From the NCBI RefSeq assembly GCF_009389715.1, contig NC_052409.1:7551605-7615604 (forward strand): a DNA stretch of 64,000 nucleotides, read 5' to 3'. Below, in pieces: positions 23,701-36,846 of this stretch (position 1 is its first letter; the number at the start of each line of letters is the position of its first letter). The translations under genes were made by a program, and so were the position numbers. The notes beneath the pieces are model-generated. The model saw nothing but the letters and a program-made list of their open reading frames with translations, made no database searches and was not told the DNA's origin. The stretch comes from Phoenix dactylifera (Eukaryota; Streptophyta; Magnoliopsida; Arecales; Arecaceae).

Positions 23701-24296
23701 GCTAGTCCAAATTCTTTTTACTCAGCAATCAAGTTATTCAATTTCTTCCATGTCAAAAAAAATATAATTTTATATTATATTTCTTACCAAATTCAAAACT
23801 ACCAGCATCATATTCCAAACAATCAAAATGATATTCCAAGTAACCAAAATTATGTTTCAAGCAACCAAAATCATTGATATTTGCTATGTATAAACAATAA
23901 AGAAATATATACTTATATATTCATATTAGAAATTAATCAGAAATCATGCGTCAAATATTACAAAACCAACCATCAATTCATGTTATAAAAATACATATAT
24001 CTATATAGATAATTGTGTATAGAAATTCTTATCTCTATCGGTGACAAACTCAACTAAATACTGATCCACCCTTCAATCTATGAACACGGAGACAAAGTAT
24101 CATGCTGAACACCTTCTTGCCGAGATGGTTGCTTACCAATAGAATCGGATCTCAATATTAAAATAATTGTAACTGACCATGAACAATAGAAGATTATAGA
24201 AATATATGGTAGATGATTGTAACAAGATCGGGCCAACACCGCTCTTAGGGCTACATAATGTCGACCCTAAACTCCTCCTAGGGACAACCTAGATGT

Positions 24297-24719
24297 TTGG
24301 ACCCTCCACCAGTCCATAACACATATAGAGAGAGAAAGAGAGTGAGCAGAGGAAAGGGGCAACCTTGTTTGGATCAAGATGAAGGAAATCTCGAGATGGC
24401 GGTGGCGAACATCCGCCCAAGCATAGCCTCAGACGAAGTTCACAACGGCAACAATGGCCATGTTGGCGAGAGTGGAGAAAAGAACAAAGGAACTAATGAT
24501 AGATCGGCTCAAAATAGGGATAAACTAAGGTATTTTGCCTCACCGACCGGTAGCCGAAACTCTATTACGGCAACAGAGCTCACCAGGAGCTTGACTGAAG
24601 CTTCGGAAAGAGCCTTGGACCCAAATCATGGTGGAGCAAGTGGCACCATATTAGAATGGGAAAAAGATAGGAAGAGTGGTTTGAGGTTCATTACCTTGTT
24701 TCCGATGAGGTATCGATAG
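24297..24719 (+). other. Open frame of 140 codons, unrecognised
   Basis: A hydrophilic protein rich in Ser, Asn and Gly with no domain I recognise. It sits just upstream of a MITE and in a region resembling repeat debris, with no upstream exon that I can find. It may be chance or the relic of a transposon gene. Confidence 0.15.
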
Positions 24720-24874
24720 TGGCTTATAGAGAACTGTCAATGGAAATCTAAGGGAACTCGACAGAATTCGCCAACGATTGATTGGGGTTTGGGTGCGAGA
24801 TGATTAGAGGAAGAAAAGAGGGGGCTTTCGTAGACCAATTCCTATGGCATTGTCGGAGTTCGATGGACCCTAGA

Positions 24875-25666
24875 GGGGCATTTGGTATGGAATGATCATC
24901 TACAGATCAAGGATGACATGGGTGGAAATGATGAGATCACTGCATGTGGTTATACTATAGTGATCCTACATGACAGTGATCCCAAATTACCTCAATCCCT
25001 CAAATCATGATTTAACCCAGTGATCGGATTTTCGCCTTTGAGGTCGGAAATCCAAGACCACTCCAGGGCGATGATCATGGGTTGAAAGTCGACAAGAAAA
25101 ATGCCTCTCGGTCCAACAGAAAAAATTGGTATGTCAATATACCGTTAATATATTATATCAATATTATATTATATTGATATCATATATTATATTAATAATA
25201 TATTATTAATTATATTATTATATTATTTTTCTAATTACAATAATTATTTATATTAAAAATAATATATTATAAGTATAAAATAAAAATAATAATTCTATAA
25301 TAATAATTAATATATCTTTATAGGATTGATAATTTATAAAACTAATAAATATATATTTTATAAATTATAGTAATGATTAATGTGTAAATAAATATATTAA
25401 TATTTTATTATAGCATATTTTATATGAATAATAAATATATTTTTATGGAATATATCAGGGTAATTTGGCATTATATGGTGAGTGATTTTGAATTTTCGTG
25501 GAATACCAAACAGGTTACTCATAGATACCTGAAAATTCTTAATCACTGAAACATAGCATACCAAAAGTGTTGATCTTAAATAATCAGGATTAGATTATTC
25601 CGAGATAAGGATTGCTGGTGATCTAAGATCACCTCAGTGATCCCATTTGGGCCACCAAATACCACC
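24875..25666. mobile_element. PIF/Harbinger-like MITE
   Basis: The ends form an imperfect inverted repeat: GGGGCATTTGGT at the left and ACCAAATACCACC at the right. Both are bordered by TAG(A), consistent with the 3 bp target duplication of PIF/Harbinger elements, although TAG departs from the usual TWA. The 790 bp interior is non-coding, with an AT-only core (25140-25440) between more balanced arms carrying repeated GTGATC motifs. No transposase is present. Confidence 0.6.
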
Positions 25667-26267
25667 TAGAAGTCTATGTTTCGACGGGATCGGGAAGAAG
25701 GGCCGGTCATTCGGACCAGGCTCTTACAGTAGTAGAAGAGTGGGAGGCTTCTTTTGCTTACGCCTATGTGGGACTAAAATATATAACAACAAATTTCTGT
25801 GGACTAGAGCATTACAATTTAGCATCTCTTAGTATCGTTTAATGACTACGTCAAGTAATGTCATAAATCCATATAATAAACTAAACAAACATAGTTGGAA
25901 GTTGTCATTTTTTGAATTGTGTCAAATTGGTATTACATTTTCATAGTATAGAGTGAGTAGAATCATTTGCATATGACATGCTAACTTGGGAAAATACTAT
26001 TTTCTAGTTGAAGCTATCTACGATCCAACATTTCCGTTCACCACATTGGCTAATAATTACATCAATGCAATAATAACTCTATATGGTGAACAAAAAGGAT
26101 ATAGCTAATAACATTCACATGTTTGAACTCATTAAGATGATCAGAGATGCTCCTATTCTAAAAAATGGCCCAATAGTTCAGGATGCTCCTTTTGCTTTAG
26201 CAGAAGAGAGTCCATCCTCCAACTTTTGCTGCAAAGCTGCAGAGCTCTAGCAAAAAGACCTTATCAA

Positions 26268-26282
26268 ATACCAAGTGGTCTG
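26268..26282. repeat. Left target-site duplication of the 26.3 kb LINE insert
   Basis: ATACCAAGTGGTCTG, repeated exactly at 26698-26712. Confidence 0.85.
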
Positions 26283-26697
26283 CGGCATGGGCAGGCCTTT
26301 GACATGCCCGGCTAGATTTGCGAGCTCGCTTAGTCATCCTGGAGGATGACTTGACCACGGTTATCAAATGGATCCAGGGGGCCCGGAGGGTGCGGATGAT
26401 GACCACCCTTTGCTTCGTGACATCTGAGCCATGACGAGGGATGGAGTGGCCTTTCAGGCCAAGCATGTCTTCCGTGAAACTAATGGGGCTGCGGATTGGG
26501 TGGCCGCCTATGTGGCCAGCCATACGGGTAGTACCGTATAGGCTGAGATGGGGAGCTGCCTCGGGCACTCCGAGATTTTTTATTCTTTGATTTTATTAGG
26601 TATATTCATATTCGTCAGATATGAATCGCCCGTCCTAGCGCAATATGTATATGTATATGTATACGTATATGTATATGTATATGTATATATTATATAT
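26283..26697 (+). mobile_element. 5'-truncated LINE 3' end with perfect target duplication
   Basis: A 415 bp remnant containing the end of the ORF2 RNase H domain: a decayed EDDLTTVIKWI block, then [18 protein letters not shown]. It is followed by a short 3' untranslated part and a (TATATG)n tail at about 26645-26697 in place of poly(A). A 15 bp perfect duplication, ATACCAAGTGGTCTG, flanks it (26268-26282 and 26698-26712). Frames are disrupted. The C-terminal block resembles the LINE at 31345-32902, so both belong to related lineages. Confidence 0.85.
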
Positions 26698-26712
26698 ATA
26701 CCAAGTGGTCTG

Positions 26713-28185
26713 GGACTAACTCGGCTACCATGGTTTGCTATTCCATTTGGAAAGAAAGAGGGACATGATTTCTCCCCTCTAAAACTACTTTCTTAGTAAT
26801 TCGCATTCCGTCTCCCCTCTCATCCTCTCCCTCACCTTCGGCCATGCGCCTGCCTCCTTTGCATTTCCTTTCCGCTCCGGTTACTCAATGAGGCATCAAG
26901 GTGGTCCAAGATTTTTGGAGCATTGCAAGTGTGCAATCATTATTATTTACTTGCACATACACAAAATCTATTGTTTATCACTTTGTGTTAGCCACATTAA
27001 ATGACAATTACATCATATAAGATTATAAAATCGATGAAGTGATAAGGATCATATCTAATGCAGCAAATCACATAACACAGCAAATGAAGACAAGAAGATG
27101 AATAGTACAGAGAGAGATCCGAACTGATCTCTTATAAGAAATTATACTCTACATTGCATACACCATATGGTTATGCTTGTAGACCACAACCATTCATTTT
27201 TATAGTGGTGTATCGAGATGAGCGTTTGATGAATGGAGTAAATAAGAACAAGCAGCTATGATCGGTTGTGTACTGCTAAAGGTGCATGCAATGTAGGGTA
27301 CAATTTTTTGATCTCTTATTTCATCGTTTTACTCACATGGCACAACAAATCATCAGCACGTACGACGTAATTAAGGCAAGCCGTGCATGTGTAGTATTTT
27401 TCTTTTTAAAGCATTACAACCTTCTCAAATCTTTTCTCCATCACAAAAAAAATAAATATCACAACCTACTTAATGGTTGAAGTCACTTGCGACATGTCAA
27501 GTTAATATCGTAAAGTTCTAGTTCTAATCAAATTTCACGTGCACTTGACACACTGCTGGATATTTATATGAACCATATAATAATGTCGCCATTTATTTAA
27601 ATTTCAATGTGGCGGTCCAAAAATTTTTAGAGGGTATTTACACATATGCAGCCTATGGATTGTCCTCTCATTGGCGTATTAAAATGGAAAAATATCACTT
27701 TCTAGGTGGATCCACATGCCACTTATCCACCATTGGACATATATATTAACCATATTAAGCAATAAATATATCAAACAACATTACAACGCTATATAATGAA
27801 CTAAGTATAGCTAAATGTGAATAATAATAATAATAATATTCTAATCTAACTAATGTCAATCTTTGAGATATTTGTCATACTGTACGTTGCCATATTTGTA
27901 CCCAATCGATCCTTTCTTTCCCAAGTCCTTGTGATTCATAGAAATCACAAATTCTCACACCAAATCTTTCCATAATCACCCCCAGCCAATCCGGATAAGA
28001 TAATCTCAACCGCGACTGCATATACTCTGAGTATATGCTGCCACGTGGACGGTCGACGTGGACTGGCCATCCTCCCTCCCCCAGTCCCCTTACGTTAATA
28101 TGCATATATTAGCAAGAATTATGGCTTCCTCGCCGAATTTTGCGGACGCCTTCCTTTGTTCACCGAATCCGACCCAAATTTAGGG
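26713..28185. other. Intergenic, upstream of the MYB gene; no supported feature
   Basis: AT-rich sequence with no open frame of note and no recognisable repeat ends. The last few hundred bases presumably include distal promoter sequence of the MYB gene. Confidence 0.4.
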
Positions 28186-28192
28186 CTTGCAG

Positions 28193-28199
28193 TATAAAT
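28193..28199 (+). promoter_or_regulatory. Candidate TATA box of the MYB gene
   Basis: TATAAAT lies 65-71 bp upstream of the ATG at 28264. A second A/T motif (GATAAATT) follows near 28230. Assignment rests on position and sequence only. Confidence 0.4.
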
Positions 28200-28263
28200 T
28201 ACCCCGGAGGATTAATTTAGGGCTCGCAGGATAAATTTAGCCCTAGAAATTCCCCCCCGGGCC

Positions 28264-31200
28264 ATGGTCGGATCAGCCTCGGGGAGTGAGAGGGGGCGGG
28301 AGATGACGAGGAGGTGCTCGCACTGCGGCCACAACGGGCACAACTCGCGGACGTGCCCCAACCGCGGGGTGAAGCTCTTCGGCGTGCGCCTCACCGATGG
28401 GTCCATCCGGAAAAGCGCCAGCATGGGGAATCTCGCCCACTACGCCGGATCCGGCTCCGGGTCGCCGGCCGACGGCCCCCCCGCCGACCACGGGGCCGCC
28501 GACGGTTACGCCTCCGAGGATTTCATCCAGGGCGGGCGCGAGCGCAAGAAAGGTGACGCCTTTGTCTTTCATCGCTTGTTATATGTTAGTATTTGCTTAA
28601 CTTCTTCAAGCTGTTAGAAAGATTGGATTTTTTTTTTGCTAGAGGATGTGTAGGAGTTAATCGTGGTATTGGTTATTTTTGGAAATGTTTGATCTTTTTG
28701 CTTTTGGGGTTTTTGATTTCTCTGGAAGATTGTGAATGGGAATATTTTTGAGCTGACAAGAGATGCTATGATGGCAGATAGTGATCTTTTAGTTAAACAA
28801 CATGTCGTTTGTGGTTTGTTTGAACTTCGGTACTGTCCTTATGTAGTGATCTCTGGATGTGCTATTCTTGTTGGTTCCTGTACTGTATGCAGCTTATGCA
28901 AGTAGGGTCTGTATGGGTAGTAATTGGTAGTTCTGTTTCCGCACTCACTGACAAGTTGTAAATAGTTTAGGATGGGTCTACTGTTCGATTCGTGCACAGG
29001 TCGATGTGAGTAGGAGTTGCTTTTCTTGGAAAGCATCCGTCTTCAATTGAGGGGTGTGATCTTGCTTTAAGACCAAGTAGATCCTCTTCCTCAAATCAAT
29101 TTTTAGGCATGCATGACCACAACAGTAATATGGCGAAAGAAAGATCGATTGTAAGGAGAATAGTGTACTAGCCAGGGAGGCGAACTATGATGATTTGCTG
29201 TTGACTTGGAGTGATTGGCAGTTTATCATTAAAGGTTCTTTTAGTTGGGTTTAATTTTCAAAGGAGCTTTAACTGGTATACTGCAAATTGAATAGTCTAG
29301 TTCGAACAGTCAGTCACTTCTTGTTCTCAAAAATCAGTCTTAATGTTTTGTATAATCTGCAATGACAAAAGAAGTTATATTTCCTTTTCTCTGCCCTGGA
29401 AGTCTGCTTGTATATCAAATGTAATAGGAAGTAATTAGTTAGGGGGGAAACCTAGTTGAAAGATTTTGATATAACTGAGCCATCTTGATACTAATCTGAA
29501 TTCTTTGTCATTGAAACCTTTGTTGGGCAGATGAACCATTCTTCACAGTAAGGGCTTTTAATTTTCTCTCTCCATTTTGGCATGACTACCTTTCCAAGTT
29601 AAACTAGCAAATTAAATATTAAATTTCACCCCCTCATATTTTGGATATTGTTTATGGTTCACTTGAGCCCCCTCTCCTCTTGTTCTAATATAAAATCTTG
29701 CCATTTGTGTTAATGTGTCTTCACTTTGGTTGCATTGGAGTGTTGACACAGGGTATTAGTAAGCTAGTGGTAGGAATGGTGTTGGCACAGTGCAGGAAGA
29801 AGGTTATACGATTTGAATTTGAGTTTGACACGATAACTTCGGTGATGTTCTGTCATGGGATATTGAGCTGTGGACACAACATGTGATTCAATTTGTAGAT
29901 AAAAATGTTCAAAATCATATGAAATTACGAAGTATTTTTTTTTAATGTAAGATTTATGAATAAAGGTTTAAGCACACAAATTTTATATACACATGTACAT
30001 GCATAAAATGTCACTCATTCTGTTTTGTATGTTGGACTTGCTAGATTACTGTATTTGACTTAACTTAATAAGTTACTGTTGTTGGTAAACGGAAAACAGT
30101 TTAAACCAGTTTTTTGCATGCTTGATGTGTGCTAGACTTTTTTTTGGGGCGGACTATCATGTTAAATCATCTCTATTCTGGAGACCATGTTATTATTGTA
30201 CTCATAGTATTTCAGCTTTGTGATGATCATTTCATTTATATGATAAGATTCCTAATTTAACCTATTTAGATGCTAATAGGAATAAAGAAGGAATGAAGAA
30301 GTTAAGAGAAGATTAATTTATTTGCTTTATATATATATACATGTCGATATATGTATATGCATATGTGTATGTAGTTTATAGTTTCAAAAAAACAGTTGCG
30401 TAAAGCAATTAAGAGTGAACTGGCTTCTGCAATCTTCGAACTATATTGAGTTATCTAGATGTGGTATCAGTTATTGTTTTAGATCTCTTTCTTCCAATCA
30501 CCAGATAATTGCTAATTTATCAAGATGAAGGTATGTTTTCACTATTCTGTACAATAATCTGGGTTTGAAGTATAAAGTCCATGAAAGGTATCATAATTCT
30601 ATGTTAATGTTTGAACCATTTTTCTGGTACCATAAGATTTATAACTTTTTTAGTCAATCCACTATTTTCCCTCTCCCACAATTGAGACAAATATGGTTCA
30701 TTCTTCCTCATAATTCATTTCTATTATTTCTAGAAGTCCAGTAATATCTAATATGATTGAGTTTCTGTAGTGTGAATCCTCTATTTCCCTGACTGTATAT
30801 TCATAAATGATAGATAATTCTTTTTTTTGCATATTATTCATCAAGGTATTTTGCAGTTGCATTGTTGGAATAGCTTGTCCACAGGATACAAGAGTACCTG
30901 ACATGGAAGACTTGTGTTTGTTTGTGTATGAGAAGAACAATTTTGTGCGATTCATTGTGAATTTCTGCCATTACATTTGTTGGCATAGTTTCTCCTTAGG
31001 ATAGAGGAAAATTGGAAGTTCTTAAAATGGAAGACTTGTACTTGAGTCTCTGTATGAAAAGAATGATGCTGTCCAATTCTTTTCATTATGAACCAATTTT
31101 GGGGTATTTGCTATTCCTCATAACCACAATGACCCCTGCCTATTGATGTAATATTGGAGAAGAGAAATTGGTGGAGCTTTCCTTCTGTTAGTTATTTAAC

Positions 31201-34200
31201 TAATGGGCTCTCAATTGATGGTGCAGCGACTGGTGTAAAATTGAGATTTTCTTGGAAACCCAAATTTTCTTTTGTTGGTGATTTTGTGAAAGGTCATGGC
31301 ATATGAGTATTACTGAAATTTGGGTGTTCACTCTCTGATCGAGCGCAGGGAGATACTATCGACCAGGCTAGCAGTCAGGTTTCTTCTGGAGCCGACGAGT
31401 TTATGGGGCGCTCTGATGAGGGCGAAGTATGGTGACCCAATAGCTCAGGACGCCATGCGCCCTGGATGAGGAGCATCTTTTATATGGCGGGAGATTTGTG
31501 CGCATGTCCCGAGGGTGTTATCAGAGACTAGATGGGAGATCGGGGATGGCCAGACAGTCAGAATTCTGGAGGATAGGTGGTTAGTTGAGGGCACACTGCA
31601 GGATTGGCCTACCATAGTTGATCACAGATGGTTGGAGGGTCGGAGGGTATGCGAGCTCATCGTCAGAGGAGAGCGCAAGTGGGACACGGATCTCGTTGGG
31701 CGCGTGTTCGGGGAGTAGTTGGCTGAGCGGGTTCTAGCTGTGCCCATCTCGGAGAGGGCGACAACTGACAGGAGAGTGTGGAGCATGTCTGGGTCGTCGA
31801 TGGTGAGGTCCCGAGACCTCTCGGGGCTGGTCCCAGGTCTCTCGATCCGACAGATGGAGAGCAGATGGATCTGGAGGTTGCGCATTCATCATCGGATCAC
31901 CTTATTCATCTGGAAAGTGGCTTGGGGATACTTGCCCACTAGAATTGTGTTGGGAAGGCGGGGTATGAGAGTCCCTGTAGACTATGTGTCTTGTCCGGAG
32001 GTGGAGGAGACCATTTTCCACGCCCTCATAGACTGCCCGCGGGCCAGATAGATATGGTGTTATGCTTCGGGTCAGCCAGATCAGTGGCAGAGGTGGTTGT
32101 CTATCGAGGAGTTTCTACGATTCCTGAAGGACTCAACACGGGGATCTGTGTTTGAGAGGGGGACATGTGCTGCCTCTGGCCTACCAGTGTTGGCTGGATA
32201 AGAATGCCCGAGTCTTCGAGGGAGTCAGCCCTCACCCAAGGGTGATAGTGGCTAGAGCCCTTATGCAGGCGGCTGAGATCACCGGCATTGCAGAGGTATC
32301 ACCTGAGTTGGCTAGGAACATCTGGGGCCCTTATTCTGCTCACACAGGGTCCAGGACAGTTCTTGTCTCCTGGGTGCCCCACCCTTTGGTTTTCTCAAGG
32401 TGAACTTTAACGACAGTGTGGATAATTAGGGAAGATGCAGTGGCGTGGGGTTCGCTATCCGAGATCACAACGCCAGATTAGTTGCGGCAGGAGGCCGGCG
32501 GACTTTTAACTTGTCAGTAGTGTGTGCCGAGCTCAGAGCAACCTGGGAGGGCATCTTCTATGCGAGGCGGATACTGGGTGCGGATCGTATTATTCTTGAG
32601 GGCGACTCGGCCACAGTGGTTGAGTGGATTCGGGGACGGGGACGCACTGCTAAGGATCGGCCGCTGATTCTTGAGATTCGCAGGTTGATGAAGGAGTGCG
32701 ACTCCCACCAGGCTTCACACATGTTCAGGGAGGCCAACGGGGCGGCCGACTGGGTAGCCTCCTATGCGGCCCACCACTATGGTAGTTTTGTTTGGATTGG
32801 GAGTGGGTCTGTTCCAGGACCATTACGTAGTATTTTATTTTCTGATTTTGTTGGCCGCATTCACACCCGCAGTATGTGAGCCGCCGTTGCACCAAAAAAA
32901 AAATTATTCCTTGTCTTTTTGGTTACTGGTAGAGGTGGGCCTTGGTGCAACGATAAGGTTGTTCTATGTGACCAGGGTGTGGTAGGTTCGAAGTATGGAA
33001 ACAACCTAGCTGCATATGGAGGTAAGGTTTTGTACACCTGACCCTCCCTACACTCTATAGTAGCACAAGCCTCGTGCACAGGAACATCCTTGTTTTTTGT
33101 TTACTAGAACTTTTGTTTTTTCTTGGATGGTTTTTTACGATGATTAGAATATAATTATGGAGATGTTGGACATGGCATTGTTAAGGAAATAGACCTAGCA
33201 ATTTCTACATATCTTGAATATAACCAAATCCAATTGGATATGGTGTAAAAGGGGTGGAATTTCTAAAATTTGTTGCTATCTATGTGATAACTGTATCAGA
33301 AATAATTACTAAATGTTTGACGGGAGGGTAATATGTTGACAAGATTATTGTAGGCACTTAATGATGGTATATGTTGAGAGCAATTACTATTTGAGTGTGA
33401 TTTTGATTTTTTTTCTTCTTTTGAGGTGACTCATATTATCTGCATTCTATTACCATGATTCTGAAACATTTGTGGGATGTTGAGTCTAGGCTTATTTCTT
33501 TACATGTTAATTCTTGGTCGTGTTTCATACCATCTTATAATATGAAGGGTTGTTATATTATTTTTTTAATATTATTAACATTTTCCCTTATACTTTTTTC
33601 CCGTGATTCTTTATACATATTTGTGTATTCATTTTAATATTTGCAAAGAGATATATTGGTGTATGAGCTACAAATCCTTATATTGATTTGTGAAGTTTAC
33701 ATTGTATTGCATAAGCTGCTTCTTGGAATAAGTAAATTTATGTAAGTTGGTTTTTTCTGGTATAAGTATTTTTACAAAGTTATCTACCAAGAGGCAAAAA
33801 GTGACATCTTTGGTAGAGGGTCCAAATGCCTCCCACCTTCGTCCACAAGCCTACCAACCATCTTATCTTCTGCTAATAAACGAAGTATAATTGGTAGAAC
33901 ATGATTAGTAATGATTCTAGTTTGTCCTTGTGATCTTTTTTTTTTTCTTCTCTAGTATCTGTTTATAATAGGGAATGGTCATATATCATAACTAGTGCTT
34001 TAAATTAAGATTTAGGTTGTTCAGTTATAAAGACAATAGAAGATCGATATTCATTTATGTTCTTTGAATCAGTCTTCACTTGTTGAAACTATAATTAATA
34101 TTACATTAACTTTTTGAAATGGATTTGAAACAACAAAATAATTGAAATGCAGAACATTAAGACATGTGCTATTTGGATGGTCATTGGAAGTTTTTTAGAA

Positions 34201-36174
34201 GGTTTGCTTAGGCAGTTATGGAAGTTTGGAATTGAAAGATGAAAAATTCCTAGATTACTTAATTTTTGAAGTTGGTGTCGTGAGACAATGAGATTTACAG
34301 GGAGGAGCTTGTGAACGAGAGATTATCATGGTCCGCCATACTAGTGCGCGCTACCCAATACTAGGATACCGTACCAGTAGTGAACTAATACTCTGTAAGG
34401 GTATAGGGTACCGGCTATGAGTACCAAAACTGGTACTATGAACTATGGAGACTATCAAGGTATAGGGTAGAGGATTGGACTCTGCAAATAAGGATAATTG
34501 TTATGGCAATCTATTTTTCAGAGTTGCACTAATGCTCTTTTTGTCACTTCTGTAATGCTTTGTGTGGATACAATGGAGAGGAGAAAAGAAGAGAAAATGG
34601 AAGAGAGAAGACAAAACAAAATAACCTTTTCTTCCCTTGTTTGGGGGAAAATAACTGTCCAGTTTTGGGTCAAAAAGAGGAATTAAAAAAAAGCTTATTT
34701 TGAGCATCTGGTTTCTTTTCCCTCCAAACCTTTGCGCTGTTGGAGGGAAAATATTTGTGGGTTTGGAGAGAAATTATTTGTCTCTGTCTTGTTTTCTCTT
34801 CACTTCGTCCCTTATTTTTCTGACCAAATGAGAGAAACTTGATTTCTCTGCTCACTCTCTTTTCTCCATTACTCTCAATACAAACAAGGTGTAAGAGTAG
34901 GCCATGTACTTGTAAATTCTATTTCTTAGCTAGACCTGTAGCTTTCAGCAACTTCTGCTAGAAGTAGGTGATCTAACACAAACAGTAGAAGTCGCTGATC
35001 TAACACAAATGATGTTCTTATTGATAACCTGCCACCAGCACCTATTTCTCCTCATTTTCTTCCTATTCTGTTTGTCGGTAGTAGAAATCGCTGCATAATG
35101 TGCACCTAGTCCAGGACCTTTTGCAAAACCCTGCTTCAACACTTGGTTCCTAATGTTTCTACCCTCATCATCATCTACTGTTTTGTTCATATTTGGTGAA
35201 AGTGAGACCTAGACTTTATTGGTTCAATTGTATATTATTTTATTAATTCGTTAGAATTACCATGTCTTGTATTTCTTTAGGATGCAGCAAGTAATGACTA
35301 GACTTCAGTAGCATGATTACGTTTACTGTTTCTGATAGCTATTTGGTAGGCAATTCTCTCTTCTTAATGAGGGAAAGCCCAACCAAGTTAAGGATAAAAA
35401 AAAATACAAGGTTGAAACCAGTAATGACTTGTCCTTTGAGTTACTTTGAAAATAAAGAACATGTTAATCATCCATAACATGTCTTAATCTATACTAAAAC
35501 TAAATTTCCTCTTCAATAGAAATTTATTACTTGAAATTAATGTGTAATTTTTTTAATGCTTACTCTTTTGCTCTTTTATTTTAAATTGCAATACTGGCAT
35601 GTAATGAACACTTTATTTTATAATACTTTTGCAATTTTATAAGTTGGCAGATGGAATGAGGGAGAGTTGGGGGATTTTGTTATATATTTGATTGATTTGC
35701 AACCTCTCCACCCCCACCCATGAGAGATTGATCTCATAAAACGTGAGGCAATTTGGGAGGTTGTAATCCTTTTAGATGAAAGTAGCTAGCATCTTCTACA
35801 TGAGGTGGAACCCCCAAAGTATCCTTGGCCTCTCTCGCCCACACTGTTTTGAATGTGTTATAGAAGATGGTTGCTTGGTTAAAAAAAAATAAGTAGGATA
35901 TTTCATTTTAAGTTTCCTAGCGGATGAGAAGGGGAGTATGTATATATCTTTTAAAAAGAAAAGGGAGGGAATTCCTCGAGAGGAGTGTTTGTATGTTGAG
36001 CATATGGTTTCGTATTAATCTTGGTTTGAGTCATTTAGAGGTGGTTTACATGTAGGTCACCTTTGCAAATTCCATGTTGGAGACATTTTTATCATGTTGG
36101 TGCCCATTAAGTATTCTCACCAAAGACAAATGCATTACATTTTTTTCTTCAATCACCTTACAATCTTTTTAAAA

Positions 36175-36219
<45 letters not shown>

Positions 36220-36785
36220 TATATCATGCATCTTATCTAAGGTGATATCATTTATTCTTTTGGTAAAAAGTTGATATCATTTATTTAGAATACATTTTGA
36301 GCATTATTAGTTGACTAAGTGTCAAATAAATGCTTTGTCACACACATTAAAGCATACTTTTGATGAGTTATATGATATAAGTGATGTGCACAAGCAGTGC
36401 GTTAACTTTTGGATTGCACTTGTTATGCTTGGGTAACATTTTTAAATTATTGAACTACAGAAATTGTTGATCTGTTTTGCAGCATGCTTTCATCTCACTG
36501 TAGCCTCATTTGTACATTCATTTGAACAAAATTGCTCATTTTCATATCTTTTGCACGATCTTGGATTTTCAGGAGTTCCATGGACTGAACATGAGCATAG
36601 AATGTTTTTACTTGGACTGCAAAAGTGTGGCAAAGGTGATTGGCGGGGGATATCTCGTGACTTTGTAGTAACAAGGACATCTACTCAAGTTGCCAGCCAT
36701 GCTCAAAAATATTTTATCCGTCAAACCAATGCCAGTAGAAGAAAAAGGAGATCCAGCCTTTTTGATATGGTTCCCGATGAAGTTA

Positions 36786-36846
<61 letters not shown>

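Larger units (their letters stand above)
28553..36572 (+). other. 8.0 kb intron 1 of the MYB gene
   Basis: The donor is GTGACG after codon phase 1 and the acceptor is TTTTCAG. It contains a LINE 3' end (31345-32902), a SINE (32931-33090) and a (TA)n tract at about 36179-36212. The remaining intron sequence is AT-rich with no recognised feature. Known relatives generally have much shorter introns here, so insertions probably contributed to its length. Confidence 0.85.
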
